From positions 1 through 46,289 of the forward strand of contig NZ_PUGE01000011.1 in assembly GCF_002967075.1 (NCBI RefSeq): a DNA stretch of 46,289 nt. Direction: 5' to 3'. This DNA is from Corynebacterium sp. J010B-136 (GTDB lineage: Bacteria; Actinomycetota; Actinomycetes; Mycobacteriales; Mycobacteriaceae). Both the position numbers and the translations under genes were made by a program. The notes below the pieces were generated by a model. The model was not told the DNA's origin. It was given only the letters and a program-made list of their open reading frames with translations, and did no database searches. Shown here piece by piece: positions 17,474-26,493 of this stretch. How positions within the stretch are numbered: the first letter of the stretch is position 1; the number at the start of each line of letters is the position of its first letter.

Positions 17474-20400
17474 ATGCGCATCGATTTGCCTTCGCCCGCG
17501 ACCTTGGGGCTTTCGCGCCCAACTGCCGCACAAGATCTGCAAGATCTGGGATGGGATACAGATGAAGCCTTGCCACTGGTGTGGTGCATTGCCTCCGCCG
17601 GGGATCCGGACTTGGCATTAAACACCATGGTGCGCATCTACGCTGCCTTAGAAGACGCAGAGAAAAACCGCTTGACGCAAGCGCTTATCGATGACGAAGC
17701 GTTGCGCGTTCGCCTCATCGCGCTCTTAGGCGGCTCTACCGCCTTAGGAGATCACCTCGCAGCGAATCCACACTTGTGGGAGAAACTCGCGTTGCCGCTG
17801 CCGGAGCCCACCGAGATGATGCAGGAGCTCTTGGGTGTCATCCAGGCTCAACCCGCTCGCTATCTGGACGTTGACGAGGAGAGCGAAGCAGCTCCAGTCA
17901 ACGATCCGGCGAGGGAGGATCTCTCGGCCCCGGGGACGTATCGCGCCGGGATGGAAGAGACAGAAGCACGCCCGCTGTTGAAATCCACTTACCGCACGTT
18001 AATCATGCGCCTGGCTGCCCATGATCTGGCGGGCAGTTTCTACTCCCGTAAGGGACAAACGGAAGGTCAGCCGACGGTGGAGTTCCGCACGGTCACGGCG
18101 CTGACTACCGCGCTTGCTGATGCCGCTTTGACTGCTGCTCTAGCTTTGGCCGTGCGCATGGTGTGTGGCGAGGAGAAATTGCCGATGCAGCTTGCCGTTA
18201 TCGCCATGGGCAAGTGCGGTGCGAAGGAATTAAATTACATCTCTGATGTCGATGTCATCTTTGTGGCGGAGCCCATTGAGATGGGAGATGACGCCGGACA
18301 AAAGGCGATGCGCAAGGCCACGCGCGTGGCGGCGGAATTTAACCGGATTGGTACCAGCTGCTTTTTTGAAGTGGATGCGAATTTGCGCCCCGAAGGAAAA
18401 TCCGGGGCCCTGGTACGCACCTTGGATTCGCATATTAAGTACTACACACGTTGGGCAGAGACGTGGGAATTCCAGGCCCAGCTCAAAGCTCGCCCGCAGA
18501 CCGGCTTTATGCCACTGGGTAATGCCTATGCACAGGCTATTGGGCCGATGGTCTGGGAGGCATCGAAACGCGAATCTTTCGTGGAAGATGTCCAAGCTAT
18601 GCGCCGACGCGTGCTCGAAAGCGTGCCGGATTCGCTCAAGACCCGGGAGCTCAAACTCGGTGTTGGCGGATTGCGCGATGTGGAATTTGCCGTGCAGTTA
18701 TTGCAATTAGTCCACGGCAGGTCTGATGAATCCTTGCGAACGCTTGCCACCGTCGATGCCCTGGATGCACTTATCGCCGCGGGCTATGTCGGCCGCGATG
18801 ACGGTAATCAGCTGATTGAGGCCTATGAATTCTTACGCCTTCTAGAACACCGTTTGCAGCTGGAGCGTTTTCGGCGCACGCACACCATGCCGGCCGATGA
18901 CGATGAAGACACTTTAGAGTGGCTCGCGAGTGTCTCTGGGTTTATGGCCCAAGGCGCGAATTCTGCGGCGACGATGATGAACAAGTACTTGAAAACGGTG
19001 CGCCTGCAAATCTCTGAGCTGCACTCGCGCTTGTTCTACCGCCCACTGCTAAATTCTGTGGTCTCGATGAGCCCAGCCGAGCTCAAACTCAGCCCGCAAG
19101 CTGCGAAACTACAGCTGGCAGCGCTCGGTTACCAAGCACCAGACCGCGCCTTCGAGCACCTAACAGCACTGGCTGCGGGTACCTCGCGCAAAGCTCGCAT
19201 CCAGGCTATTTTGCTGCCGACTCTGATGGAATGGCTCGCTGAGACTGCCGACCCCGATGCTGGCCTTTTGAATTACCGCAAGCTGTCTGATGCGGCCTTT
19301 GACCGCACCTGGTTCTTGCGCATGTTGCGGGATGAGGGCATCGTCGGCAAGCGGCTGATGAGTATTCTAGGAACTTCGCCTTATACCGCGGATTTGATCA
19401 TTGCAGCCCCTGAGGTGGTCAAGCAGCTCTCGGATGGCTCCGATGGTCCGAAGCTGTTAGATACTACCCCTGAGCAAGTATCTTCTGCGCTGCTTAATGC
19501 GGCAAAACGCCACCGCGATCCGGATAAGGCCGTGCATGTGGCGCGCTCTTTGCGGCGCGTGGAATTAGGGCGCATTGCGTCCGGCGATCTGCTGGGCTAC
19601 CTGGACGTTCAGCAAGTCTGCCGGGAGCTTTCCACCATTTGGGCCGCGGTGCTAGAGGCTGCCTTGCGCGCGGAAATCCGCGGTTGGATGCATGAAGAAA
19701 CCCGCCGGCTGGAAGCCAAAGGTGAGGAGAGAAAGCCCCGCCCGCTCGCGCGTATTGCCGTAATCGGCATGGGGCGTCTTGGCGGCATGGAACTTGGTTT
19801 TGGCTCCGATGCTGATGTCATGGTCGCAGCCGAGCCTGCCCCTGGCATTGAAGAAACAGAAGCGTTGAAATGGGCGATAGGGATCATCGATAAGATGCGA
19901 ACCCGTCTTGCCAAGCCTTCCGGTGACCCACCCTTGGAGGTCGATTTGGGCTTGCGTCCGGAAGGTCGCTCCGGTGCGATTGTGCGCACCATTGAAAGCT
20001 TTGACCGCTACTACCGCAAGTGGGGCGAGCCCTGGGAGATGCAGGCGCTATTGCGCGCCGCATTTTTTGCCGGTGATGAGGAAGTAGGGCAGCGGTTTAT
20101 GGAAGTCATCGATAAGTACCGCTACCCAGAAGACGGTGTGTCCGCCTCCACCATTCGTGAAATCCGCCGCATGAAAGCCCGTGTGGATAATGAGCGGCTG
20201 CCGCGCGGTGCTGACCGCAATACCCACACCAAGCTGGGGCGCGGCGGCTTAAGCGATGTGGAATGGACCGTGCAATTGCTCACCATGATGCATGCTCACG
20301 AGCACCCCGAATTACACAACCCGTCGACCCTGGGCACCTTGGACGCCCTTGAAGAAACCCAGGTGCTGCCGGCGGAACAGGTTGAAAGCCTGCGCGAGGC

Positions 20401-20629
20401 CTGGCTGATGGCGACTGATGCGCGCAATGCGCTGGTGCTTGTGCGCGGCAAACGCGTCGACCAGCTGCCCACCCCTGGGCGTCAACTCGCGCAAGTAGCT
20501 GGTGCTGCTGGCTGGAACCCCGATGAAAACCAATACTTCCTCGATGCCTACCTCAAAGCCACCCGCCATGCGCGCCGGGTTGTAGACGAGGTCTTTTGGG
20601 GCGAAGCGGAATCCCTCGAGCACGGGTAG
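17474..20629 (+). CDS. glnE: Bifunctional glutamine synthetase adenylyltransferase / adenylyl-removing enzyme
   Basis: It adds AMP to, and removes it from, the regulatory tyrosine of GlnA. The 1051-residue protein holds two nucleotidyltransferase domains. The first has ELNYISDVDVIFV (about 252-264), where the usual Gly-Ser before Asp is changed, as is common for the removing domain. The second has ELGFGSDADVMV (about 771-782) with the canonical GSDxD metal site. Each is followed by DxxLRPEG-K/R-SG and a helical bundle. It is coupled to glnA2. Its substrate GlnA is encoded 12 kb away on the other strand, as in C. glutamicum; in mycobacteria the genes are adjacent. Confidence 0.96.
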   Translation: MRIDLPSPATLGLSRPTAAQDLQDLGWDTDEALPLVWCIASAGDPDLALNTMVRIYAALEDAEKNRLTQALIDDEALRVRLIALLGGSTALGDHLAANPHLWEKLALPLPEPTEMMQELLGVIQAQPARYLDVDEESEAAPVNDPAREDLSAPGTYRAGMEETEARPLLKSTYRTLIMRLAAHDLAGSFYSRKGQTEGQPTVEFRTVTALTTALADAALTAALALAVRMVCGEEKLPMQLAVIAMGKCGAKELNYISDVDVIFVAEPIEMGDDAGQKAMRKATRVAAEFNRIGTSCFFEVDANLRPEGKSGALVRTLDSHIKYYTRWAETWEFQAQLKARPQTGFMPLGNAYAQAIGPMVWEASKRESFVEDVQAMRRRVLESVPDSLKTRELKLGVGGLRDVEFAVQLLQLVHGRSDESLRTLATVDALDALIAAGYVGRDDGNQLIEAYEFLRLLEHRLQLERFRRTHTMPADDDEDTLEWLASVSGFMAQGANSAATMMNKYLKTVRLQISELHSRLFYRPLLNSVVSMSPAELKLSPQAAKLQLAALGYQAPDRAFEHLTALAAGTSRKARIQAILLPTLMEWLAETADPDAGLLNYRKLSDAAFDRTWFLRMLRDEGIVGKRLMSILGTSPYTADLIIAAPEVVKQLSDGSDGPKLLDTTPEQVSSALLNAAKRHRDPDKAVHVARSLRRVELGRIASGDLLGYLDVQQVCRELSTIWAAVLEAALRAEIRGWMHEETRRLEAKGEERKPRPLARIAVIGMGRLGGMELGFGSDADVMVAAEPAPGIEETEALKWAIGIIDKMRTRLAKPSGDPPLEVDLGLRPEGRSGAIVRTIESFDRYYRKWGEPWEMQALLRAAFFAGDEEVGQRFMEVIDKYRYPEDGVSASTIREIRRMKARVDNERLPRGADRNTHTKLGRGGLSDVEWTVQLLTMMHAHEHPELHNPSTLGTLDALEETQVLPAEQVESLREAWLMATDARNALVLVRGKRVDQLPTPGRQLAQVAGAAGWNPDENQYFLDAYLKATRHARRVVDEVFWGEAESLEHG

Positions 20630-20665
20630 TTGTCCTCGGACCTTCGGTCCTGCGGGCAACTACCC
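20624..20665 (+). terminator. Hairpin over the glnE stop codon
   Basis: GGGTAGTTG and CAACTACCC make a perfect 9-bp stem whose left arm contains the TAG stop. Inside it, GGACC-TTC-GGTCC makes a second small stem. No clear U run follows. A near-copy of the right arm (20675-20693, GCGGGCAACTATC) stands 29 bases downstream and could pair with the left arm instead. Confidence 0.55.
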
Positions 20666-20943
20666 AAGAATTGAGGTCTTGCGGGCAACTATCTATAGGT
20701 TTAGCTTCGGCAGGTGGTTAACCTCGGCGCAGAGTCTGTGGGACTATGCGCCCCTGAGAAATACCCGGATTTAACCCTGATCTTTGCCTTGTGCCCTTTC
20801 GGGTTGTCGCGGGAGTGCTTAAGCTGGGCAGTGAAGACAAAGACACAACGGCACTGACCCAACGGCACTGACCCAACGGCACTGCAATTTTGAGCAGCCG
20901 TTTCATTTACGGAGAAATCCCAGCGGAAGGATTACCGAACACC
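20666..20943. other. Intergenic region with repeats, no gene seen
   Basis: No supported coding sequence is found here; with the preceding hairpin the gap is over 300 bases. It contains the second copy of GGTCYTGCGGGCAACTAYC (20675-20693) and a short tandem repeat at 20847-20884. The promoter of the downstream repeat-protein gene must lie here. Confidence 0.5.
20847..20884. repeat. 14-bp tandem repeat, 2.7 copies
   Basis: AACGGCACTGACCC occurs twice without a gap and then again for ten bases, about 60 bases before the probable start of the next gene. Identical copies suggest slippage; a role in expression is possible but unproven. Confidence 0.85.
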
Positions 20944-22050
20944 ATGGCACTAATCATTTCCATCGAGTTAAACAACGCCACCTTTGAAGACCTCGCCACC
21001 TTGGTATCCACCGCGGGTGCGGCCGGGGCAGATGAATCCACCACCATTGAAATCGATGATGAGCAACAGGTGCTGCGCGTCATCATCGAGGACCCTATTG
21101 CACCGGATATTGATACCAGCGACCCAACCTTCTTCGCCTTCTTCGATAATGACACCGACGATGACGACGATGAAGGTTTTGACCTCAGTTTCGACGATTC
21201 ACGAGGCTTTGAAGGCGTCGGACCAGACTATGGACGTCATTCAGGAGGCCCCAAGCCGTTCGATCTATCAACGGCCATCAATGATTTCATTGACAATCTG
21301 AAAGATGAACTGCCGTTTGGACCATCGCGGAGAAGCAACCCCGAACGCTATGAAAGCGATTGGAAGAATCCCAACAAGTTTCCGCCGGCGGACTTTCTTT
21401 ATGGACTAGCTGAGGACTACTTCCGTGATTTTGGTTATCGCGGCAAAAACCGTGGTGACTTTCGTGGCAATTTCCGTGGGGAAGACCGTGGCGCGCAGCA
21501 CCGCGATGATCCAATTCAGGATGATTTTTACACCGACGAGCCTCGGTTTGAAGATTTCTGGGGCAAGAAGAATCCCTTTGGTTCCGCAGCAGGAGGAGAC
21601 TTTAGCGAGCTGCGTAATGCCGGCGAAGGCTTCTTTAGGGGGCTTTCAGATTTCATCAACGAACAAGTTGATCGCCGCACGGAAAATGGCGGAGGTCGCG
21701 GCGGCAGGCGCGGACGCGGGCCGGTAAATGGCTACGGCAGCTTTACAAATCCTGGTGCTGATGACGATCATCCAGAAGGTACCGCGCGCGATGATCATGA
21801 CACCGAAGAAAAGCTCAAGGGCTTCCGTGATTTTCCAGGTCAAGGTTTCTCTGATGAGGAATTCTCAGGCTTTAACTACCTTGATGAAGACGATATCGAA
21901 GACCAGGCGCGCAGAGCCGATGATGGAGAGTACAACCCAGGGGATAGCAACCCCGGCGATAGCAATCCGGGTGATGACAACCCAGGTGACGACAACCCAG
22001 GTGACGAAAAACCTGGCGATGGCAAGACCAATGATGAGAATGAAAGCTAA
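20944..22050 (+). CDS. Uncharacterised acidic repeat-rich protein
   Basis: This gene was not recognised. The ATG after GCGGAAGGA is chosen (368 residues). Residues 1-55 look like a compact alpha/beta unit (MALIISIELNNATFEDLA, then TTIEIDDEQQVLRVIIED). A poly-Asp run follows. The middle part has Arg-Gly motifs (RGKNRGDFRGNFRGEDRG, then GGGRGGRRGRG) between aromatic-rich segments. The C-terminus has six pentapeptides of NPGD type (about 331-360). No signal peptide or membrane helix is visible, and most of the chain is likely disordered. It heads a three-gene same-strand group with a membrane protein and an ATPase, though a hairpin separates it from them. Confidence 0.6.
   Translation: MALIISIELNNATFEDLATLVSTAGAAGADESTTIEIDDEQQVLRVIIEDPIAPDIDTSDPTFFAFFDNDTDDDDDEGFDLSFDDSRGFEGVGPDYGRHSGGPKPFDLSTAINDFIDNLKDELPFGPSRRSNPERYESDWKNPNKFPPADFLYGLAEDYFRDFGYRGKNRGDFRGNFRGEDRGAQHRDDPIQDDFYTDEPRFEDFWGKKNPFGSAAGGDFSELRNAGEGFFRGLSDFINEQVDRRTENGGGRGGRRGRGPVNGYGSFTNPGADDDHPEGTARDDHDTEEKLKGFRDFPGQGFSDEEFSGFNYLDEDDIEDQARRADDGEYNPGDSNPGDSNPGDDNPGDDNPGDEKPGDGKTNDENES
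21934..22023 (+). repeat. Six 15-bp coding repeats (NPGDx pentapeptides)
   Basis: Six consecutive pentapeptides read NPGDS, NPGDS, NPGDD, NPGDD, NPGDE, KPGDG. Synonymous changes between units show that the array is not freshly duplicated and that the peptide is kept. Copy number could vary between strains. Confidence 0.85.
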
Positions 22051-22101
22051 GTCGGCGTTGGCGTAGAGGCAGCTGAGAGTATCACGCAGGCCTAGAACAA
22101 G

Positions 22102-22139
22102 CTGGTGGCGCGGGAGTATACTTACCCTCGCGCCACCAG
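22102..22139. terminator. Hairpin after the repeat-protein gene
   Basis: CTGGTGGCGCG and CGCGCCACCAG form a perfect 11-bp stem with a 16-base loop, 52 bases after the stop. It is followed by TGGCGTTTTG, a weak U tract. The loop contains AGTATACT, which could instead be a promoter element for the next gene. Confidence 0.55.
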
Positions 22140-22202
22140 TGGCGTTTTGTACATCTTGTCTTTAGGGACAAAATTTCTAGGAAAAGGACGACGGCACCGA
22201 GG

Positions 22203-22769
22203 ATGGCTTTTTCTTCCGCAGCCCCATCAAGACGCCCGCGAAATGACGGCGGGCAAAGCGGCCGCACTAACCGTCACATGGTTACGCAGGCGGTATGGCT
22301 GTGGCTGGGTGGAGTTATTGTAATTTCCGTAATTCTCTTTGCCATGATGTCTTATTACGCGTCGAACCATCCGGAAGAAGGCACAGTGACGGTCGGCGAG
22401 GCAATCGCGGGGACGCAGTCGGCTGCCGATGCTGATTCGGGCGAGACTGAGCAAGAAAACTCCCAACAGTATCCGGGCTACCGTTTGGTCGAACTTGCAG
22501 CAGCACTGGGCCTGCCTAATGGTGCCACTCCGGAAGGTGCCCTTGAGATGGGGATGAGCCATGACCAAGCACGGATCTATCTGATGGAATTGGTCAACCA
22601 GGCTGTAACCAAAGGAGTCTTAACCCCGACTGAGGCCGATGGCGTGATGACGGCATTTGAAGCGGGGATAGTCAGCGCACCGGTTAATATCACCGGCGAT
22701 GATGAAGAAGATGACGCTGAGGACATAGACGATGCCATGTCCTCAAGTAGTGTCGGCAGTAGCCAGTAA
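22203..22769 (+). CDS. Uncharacterised single-pass membrane protein
   Basis: The 188-residue protein has a basic, Arg/Asn-rich N-terminus (1-27), one transmembrane helix (about 30-50) and an exported portion. That portion holds an acidic linker, a helical unit at about 90-155 (YRLVELAAALGLPNGATPEG, ARIYLMELVNQAVTKG) and a poly-Asp/Glu and Ser tail. Orientation by charge puts the C-terminus outside. The best ribosome-binding match (AAAAGGACG) is somewhat far from this ATG, so the start is uncertain; an ATG at 22278 just before the helix is an alternative. No family was recognised. The ATPase gene follows by 26 bases. Confidence 0.6.
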   Translation: MAFSSAAPSRRPRNDGGQSGRTNRHMVTQAVWLWLGGVIVISVILFAMMSYYASNHPEEGTVTVGEAIAGTQSAADADSGETEQENSQQYPGYRLVELAAALGLPNGATPEGALEMGMSHDQARIYLMELVNQAVTKGVLTPTEADGVMTAFEAGIVSAPVNITGDDEEDDAEDIDDAMSSSSVGSSQ

Positions 22770-22795
22770 GTTCGCAATAGAAAAGAGTTAGGTTG

Positions 22796-23773
22796 ATGAT
22801 CCTGCGGAGTCTGAAATTTTTATCTTCACCCCAGTCGCCGCAGGAGGTGTGGGAGCAGTCTCCCTATTTTGATGCCGCAGCAACTATCCCCGGTGTGCGG
22901 CGTGCCCTAGAACGTGAGCAAAGACGCGGGGCGCAGCATCTGCAGTGGAAATTAGATCAGGTAGTTCCGGCTGATGCTTCTGGTCAACGTGTGGATTCGC
23001 CATGGGCGTGGAAACTGCCTCTGATTAAGCATATTAAAAGCCGCGGTGGCATGCGCTTTACCCAGCCAGTGACCTTGATTGCCGGCGATAATGGTTCGGG
23101 AAAATCAACCTTTTTAGAATCAGTAGCTCTTAATCTGGGCTTTAGCGTCATCGGCGGGCGCTTTGGAAATCCCGATGCACCGAAGACTACGGGTACAGAA
23201 GTAGCATTGAGTTGGTATCTGCGCTGCGAGCTGAATGAGCCTATTTTGCGTGGGTACTACCTGCGCTCAGAAACACACCAGCAGATGCTCGCAATTGATA
23301 GCAAGCCAGAGGAAGCCGCAGGCCGTAACCACTTGGATCCAGCGATGGATCTAAGTTCGCGCTCGCATGGTGAGTCCATCTTTGATGTACTTGGCGAGCA
23401 CGTCGATGGAAAAGGCATGTATATTTTCGATGAGCCTGAAGCGGGTCTTTCTGCCGTTCGCCAGATGGCGTTGCTCGCAGAGATTGAGCAAGCAGCAGCC
23501 CGCGGTGGACAATTTATTATTGCCACCCATTCACCGATCTTGCTGGGAGCGCGCCAGGCTCAAATCATTGAAATCGGGGAGGACCACGTCGGCTATCCCA
23601 CGTGGGAAGAAACTGAAGCAGTGCGCGCGACGAAGGAATTTTTCACCAACCCGCGCGCAGCGTTGGACTTAGTCTTCGGTGACAGTCTCCATCCGGATCT
23701 TCCGGGGGCGAGTGCCGCCGCGCGTTACCAAGATACCGAGGAGACCGATCGTCCACACAACAAGCACAGCTAG
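22796..23773 (+). CDS. ABC-type AAA family ATPase (COG3910-like)
   Basis: This soluble ATPase has a complete ABC-class set: Walker A GDNGSGKST (97-105), a signature-like SSRSHGES near 190, Walker B KGMYIFDEPEAGLS and the His switch FIIATHSPILLG. No transmembrane partner motif or long coiled coil is present, so it is neither a typical transporter ATPase nor an SMC protein. The family resembles RecF/OLD-like stand-alone ATPases, often called predicted ATPase. ATG is preferred over the TTG one codon earlier. The last 105 bases overlap the 3' end of the opposing MFS gene. Confidence 0.83.
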   Translation: MILRSLKFLSSPQSPQEVWEQSPYFDAAATIPGVRRALEREQRRGAQHLQWKLDQVVPADASGQRVDSPWAWKLPLIKHIKSRGGMRFTQPVTLIAGDNGSGKSTFLESVALNLGFSVIGGRFGNPDAPKTTGTEVALSWYLRCELNEPILRGYYLRSETHQQMLAIDSKPEEAAGRNHLDPAMDLSSRSHGESIFDVLGEHVDGKGMYIFDEPEAGLSAVRQMALLAEIEQAAARGGQFIIATHSPILLGARQAQIIEIGEDHVGYPTWEETEAVRATKEFFTNPRAALDLVFGDSLHPDLPGASAAARYQDTEETDRPHNKHS

Positions 23774-24991
23774 CGCGGCGTAGCGGAAATCCCCCCACAC
23801 AAAAGCAGTGCCGCCGGAGTGCTTATCCAGCATGATGCCGAAGATCTGCGCGGCAATCATGCCGGCGGTAAACCCACCCATATTGGCAAGACCGGTGGCT
23901 GTTGCCACGACATTGCGGTCCAAGGTTTCGCGAATCTGGTCGAAACCATAGTTCGAGGATGGCGACGACAGTGCCATCAGAATCATCATCGCGATGATAA
24001 CGGCGAGCCCGCGTGGGCTTGGCGAGGAAAAGAACCACAGCCATGCCAGAAGATGCAGCAAGGAAAGCACAAACGCGGAGATATCGCGGTGCCGGCCAGT
24101 GAGCGAAGACAAACGGCCGTGGAATGGGCTGACGATGATCATCGCAATAGAGTTAATGGTTAAGACCATGCCGGCTTGGGCGGACGAAAAGCCCATGGCT
24201 TCGGTCATCATCGGCACGCCCCACATCATGATGAAGACGAGGTTGGCGTGCAGGCCGGCGTAGTGAATGAAAAAGCCTTGCCACGTCGCGCGTGAGCTTA
24301 AAGCCAGCTTCATGCGCTGGCCGATGGACAGTGCAGGCTCGTCCTTTTCTACAGCTGGTTCGGAATATACGCCGGCAGATTCAGGCGAGTCTGCCACCGA
24401 AATTGCAGCCACGATGGCAATAAGAATGACCACAGAACCCAAAGAAACAAAGGCAATGGTCCAGCCGGTAGCGTGCAGTAGCCACAAAAATGGCACGGCA
24501 GATAAGAATTGGCCCAGCTGGCCAAAGGCTGCTGTTACGGCCGTAAACATCGGGGTACGGTGCAGCGGGAACCAAAATGGCAACAGCCGCATAACCGACA
24601 GGAAGGCAGTTGCGTCACCGGCACCGATGAGCACACGCGCGCCGATGGCAACACCATAAGAGGTAGTCAGACCGAGGATAAGCTGGCCCATGCCCATGAT
24701 GACGGCGCCGATAACTAGCAGCCTGCGCGGGCCGAAGCGGTCGATTAATATTCCTGTCGGAACTTGGGCGAGCGCATAAGTACCAATCTGAATTGAGGCA
24801 AAGACTGCGATGCGGGAGGCGTCGACATCGAAACGCTCAATAGCTTCAACACCTGCAACACCGAAGGATGTACGGCCAAAAATAGCGCCAACATACACAG
24901 TTAGCGCGGCAATCCAAACGGTTAAAGCTTTAGTGGTTACTACTTCACGAGGGTTGGGGCGGGGATCTTTCTCAAATTCAGGGGTAGACAC
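23669..24991 (-). CDS. MFS transporter, 12 helices
   Basis: The 440-residue protein has twelve hydrophobic segments and the loop 2-3 signature GILIDRFGPRRLLVIG (the D-R/K-x-G-R-R motif). A second-half relative (GRLSSLTGRHRDISA) follows a central acidic cytoplasmic loop near 190-215. The substrate cannot be predicted. The GTG start MSTPEFEKDP is chosen because the upstream extension would run into the thrC leader; its Shine-Dalgarno sequence is weak. It diverges from thrC with 38 bases between starts and overlaps the ATPase gene tail to tail. Confidence 0.88.
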   Translation of the reverse strand: MSTPEFEKDPRPNPREVVTTKALTVWIAALTVYVGAIFGRTSFGVAGVEAIERFDVDASRIAVFASIQIGTYALAQVPTGILIDRFGPRRLLVIGAVIMGMGQLILGLTTSYGVAIGARVLIGAGDATAFLSVMRLLPFWFPLHRTPMFTAVTAAFGQLGQFLSAVPFLWLLHATGWTIAFVSLGSVVILIAIVAAISVADSPESAGVYSEPAVEKDEPALSIGQRMKLALSSRATWQGFFIHYAGLHANLVFIMMWGVPMMTEAMGFSSAQAGMVLTINSIAMIIVSPFHGRLSSLTGRHRDISAFVLSLLHLLAWLWFFSSPSPRGLAVIIAMMILMALSSPSSNYGFDQIRETLDRNVVATATGLANMGGFTAGMIAAQIFGIMLDKHSGGTAFVWGDFRYAALAVLVVWTIGLLGILVTRGGTRPRKIRMETVTED

Positions 24992-25029
24992 GTGTGGTAA
25001 GTGTACTCCGAGTAAGTAAGGTAAGGAAC

Positions 25030-26484
25030 GTGGACTACATTTCAACGCGCGATAATACAGCGACCCCAGCGAAGTTTACTGATATCCTGCTCGGCGGATT
25101 GGCCCCTGACGGAGGCCTGTACCTACCCACCGAGTACCCGCAACTTGATGCCAAGACCCTGAAATCTTGGCGCGAGTTGGTTACAAGCGATGATGAAGCT
25201 GGCTACGGCAAGCTAGCTGCTGAGGTACTGAAGCTTTTCATTGATGATATTCCGGCAAAGGACATCGAAGCGATTGCTGCTCGGGCTTATACACACCCGA
25301 AATTTAGCTCGCAGGAGATTGTTCCTGTTACCGATCTCGGTGATTCCTTGCTGATTGGTCACCTTTCGGAAGGGCCTACCGCAGCGTTTAAAGATATGGC
25401 GATGCAGCTTCTCGGTGAGCTGTTTGAATATGAGCTCGCACGCCGTGAAGCTACTTTGAATATCTTGGGCGCAACCTCTGGTGATACCGGTTCTTCGGCG
25501 GAGTACGCCATGCGTGGACGCAAGGGGATTCGCGTATTCATGTTGACCCCAGCCGGGCGCATGACTGCTTTCCAGCAGGCGCAGATGTTTGGTCTGGATG
25601 ACCCTAATATTTTCAACATTGCTCTCGACGGTGTCTTTGATGACTGCCAGGACGTGGTCAAGGCCGTATCTTCCGATGCGCAGTTTAAGGCTGAGCACCG
25701 CATTGGTGCGGTCAACTCCATTAACTGGGCACGTTTGATGGCGCAGATCGTCTACTACATCAACTGCTGGCTAAAGGTCACCGAGTCTAATGAGCAGAAG
25801 GTGTCCTTCTCCGTTCCAACCGGTAACTTCGGCGATATCTGCGCAGGCCACATTGCACGCCAGATGGGGCTGCCTATTGACCGTCTGATTGTGGCAACCA
25901 ATGAAAACAACGTGCTCGATGAATTCTTCCGCACGGGCAACTACCGCCCACGCCCAGCAGAAGAAACCTTGGCGACGTCTTCGCCATCGATGGATATCTC
26001 CCGTGCCTCGAACTTTGAGCGTTTCGTATTCGACCTCGTCGGCCGCGACGCGGAGAAGGTCGCAGATCTCTTTGGCACCAAGGTCAAAGAAGGCGGATTC
26101 GTGCTTGATGCCGATCTGATTGAAAAAGCACGCGAGGAATTCGGCTTCGTGTCTGCTACCTCTGTGCACGCGGATCGTTTGTCCACCATCAAGGACGTGC
26201 AGGAGCGCTACAACTACCTGGTGGATCCACACACCGCGGATGGTGTGAAAGCAGCCCTCGATACCCAGGCAGAGCACAATATTGAAACGCCAATCATTGT
26301 TCTGGAAACTGCACTGCCGGTGAAGTTTGCAGAAACCATCGAAGAAGCCATCGGTGAGGTGCCGCAGACACCAGAGCGTTTTGCGCACATCATGGACGCC
26401 GACCGCTTTGTTACCGACTTGCCTAATGATGTTGGTGCGGTCAAAGACTTCATCACCAGTTCCATTGAGTCCACCGAGGTATAG
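25030..26484 (+). CDS. thrC: Threonine synthase
   Basis: A PLP enzyme that converts O-phosphohomoserine to threonine. The 484-residue protein shows the N-terminal YISTRDNTATPAKFTDILL, GLAPDGGLYLP, the PLP lysine Lys121 in EGPTAAFKDMAMQLLGE and the phosphate-binding GATSGDTGSSAEYAMRG. The GTG start is set by AAGG eight bases upstream and by the usual corynebacterial N-terminus. hom and thrB are not adjacent, as in C. glutamicum, where thrC stands apart. A 44-codon gene follows after nine bases. Confidence 0.96.
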   Translation: MDYISTRDNTATPAKFTDILLGGLAPDGGLYLPTEYPQLDAKTLKSWRELVTSDDEAGYGKLAAEVLKLFIDDIPAKDIEAIAARAYTHPKFSSQEIVPVTDLGDSLLIGHLSEGPTAAFKDMAMQLLGELFEYELARREATLNILGATSGDTGSSAEYAMRGRKGIRVFMLTPAGRMTAFQQAQMFGLDDPNIFNIALDGVFDDCQDVVKAVSSDAQFKAEHRIGAVNSINWARLMAQIVYYINCWLKVTESNEQKVSFSVPTGNFGDICAGHIARQMGLPIDRLIVATNENNVLDEFFRTGNYRPRPAEETLATSSPSMDISRASNFERFVFDLVGRDAEKVADLFGTKVKEGGFVLDADLIEKAREEFGFVSATSVHADRLSTIKDVQERYNYLVDPHTADGVKAALDTQAEHNIETPIIVLETALPVKFAETIEEAIGEVPQTPERFAHIMDADRFVTDLPNDVGAVKDFITSSIESTEV

Positions 26485-26493
26485 GAGTATCCC

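Noticed and set aside
18231..18266. Loss of activity in the first GlnE domain because the Gly-Ser of the metal motif is changed
   Set aside because: This divergence is usual for one half of GlnE proteins, and both metal-binding Asp residues are kept.
21934..22023. Possible CRISPR-like array
   Set aside because: The units are 15 bp, contiguous and in frame, without spacers; they code a pentapeptide repeat.
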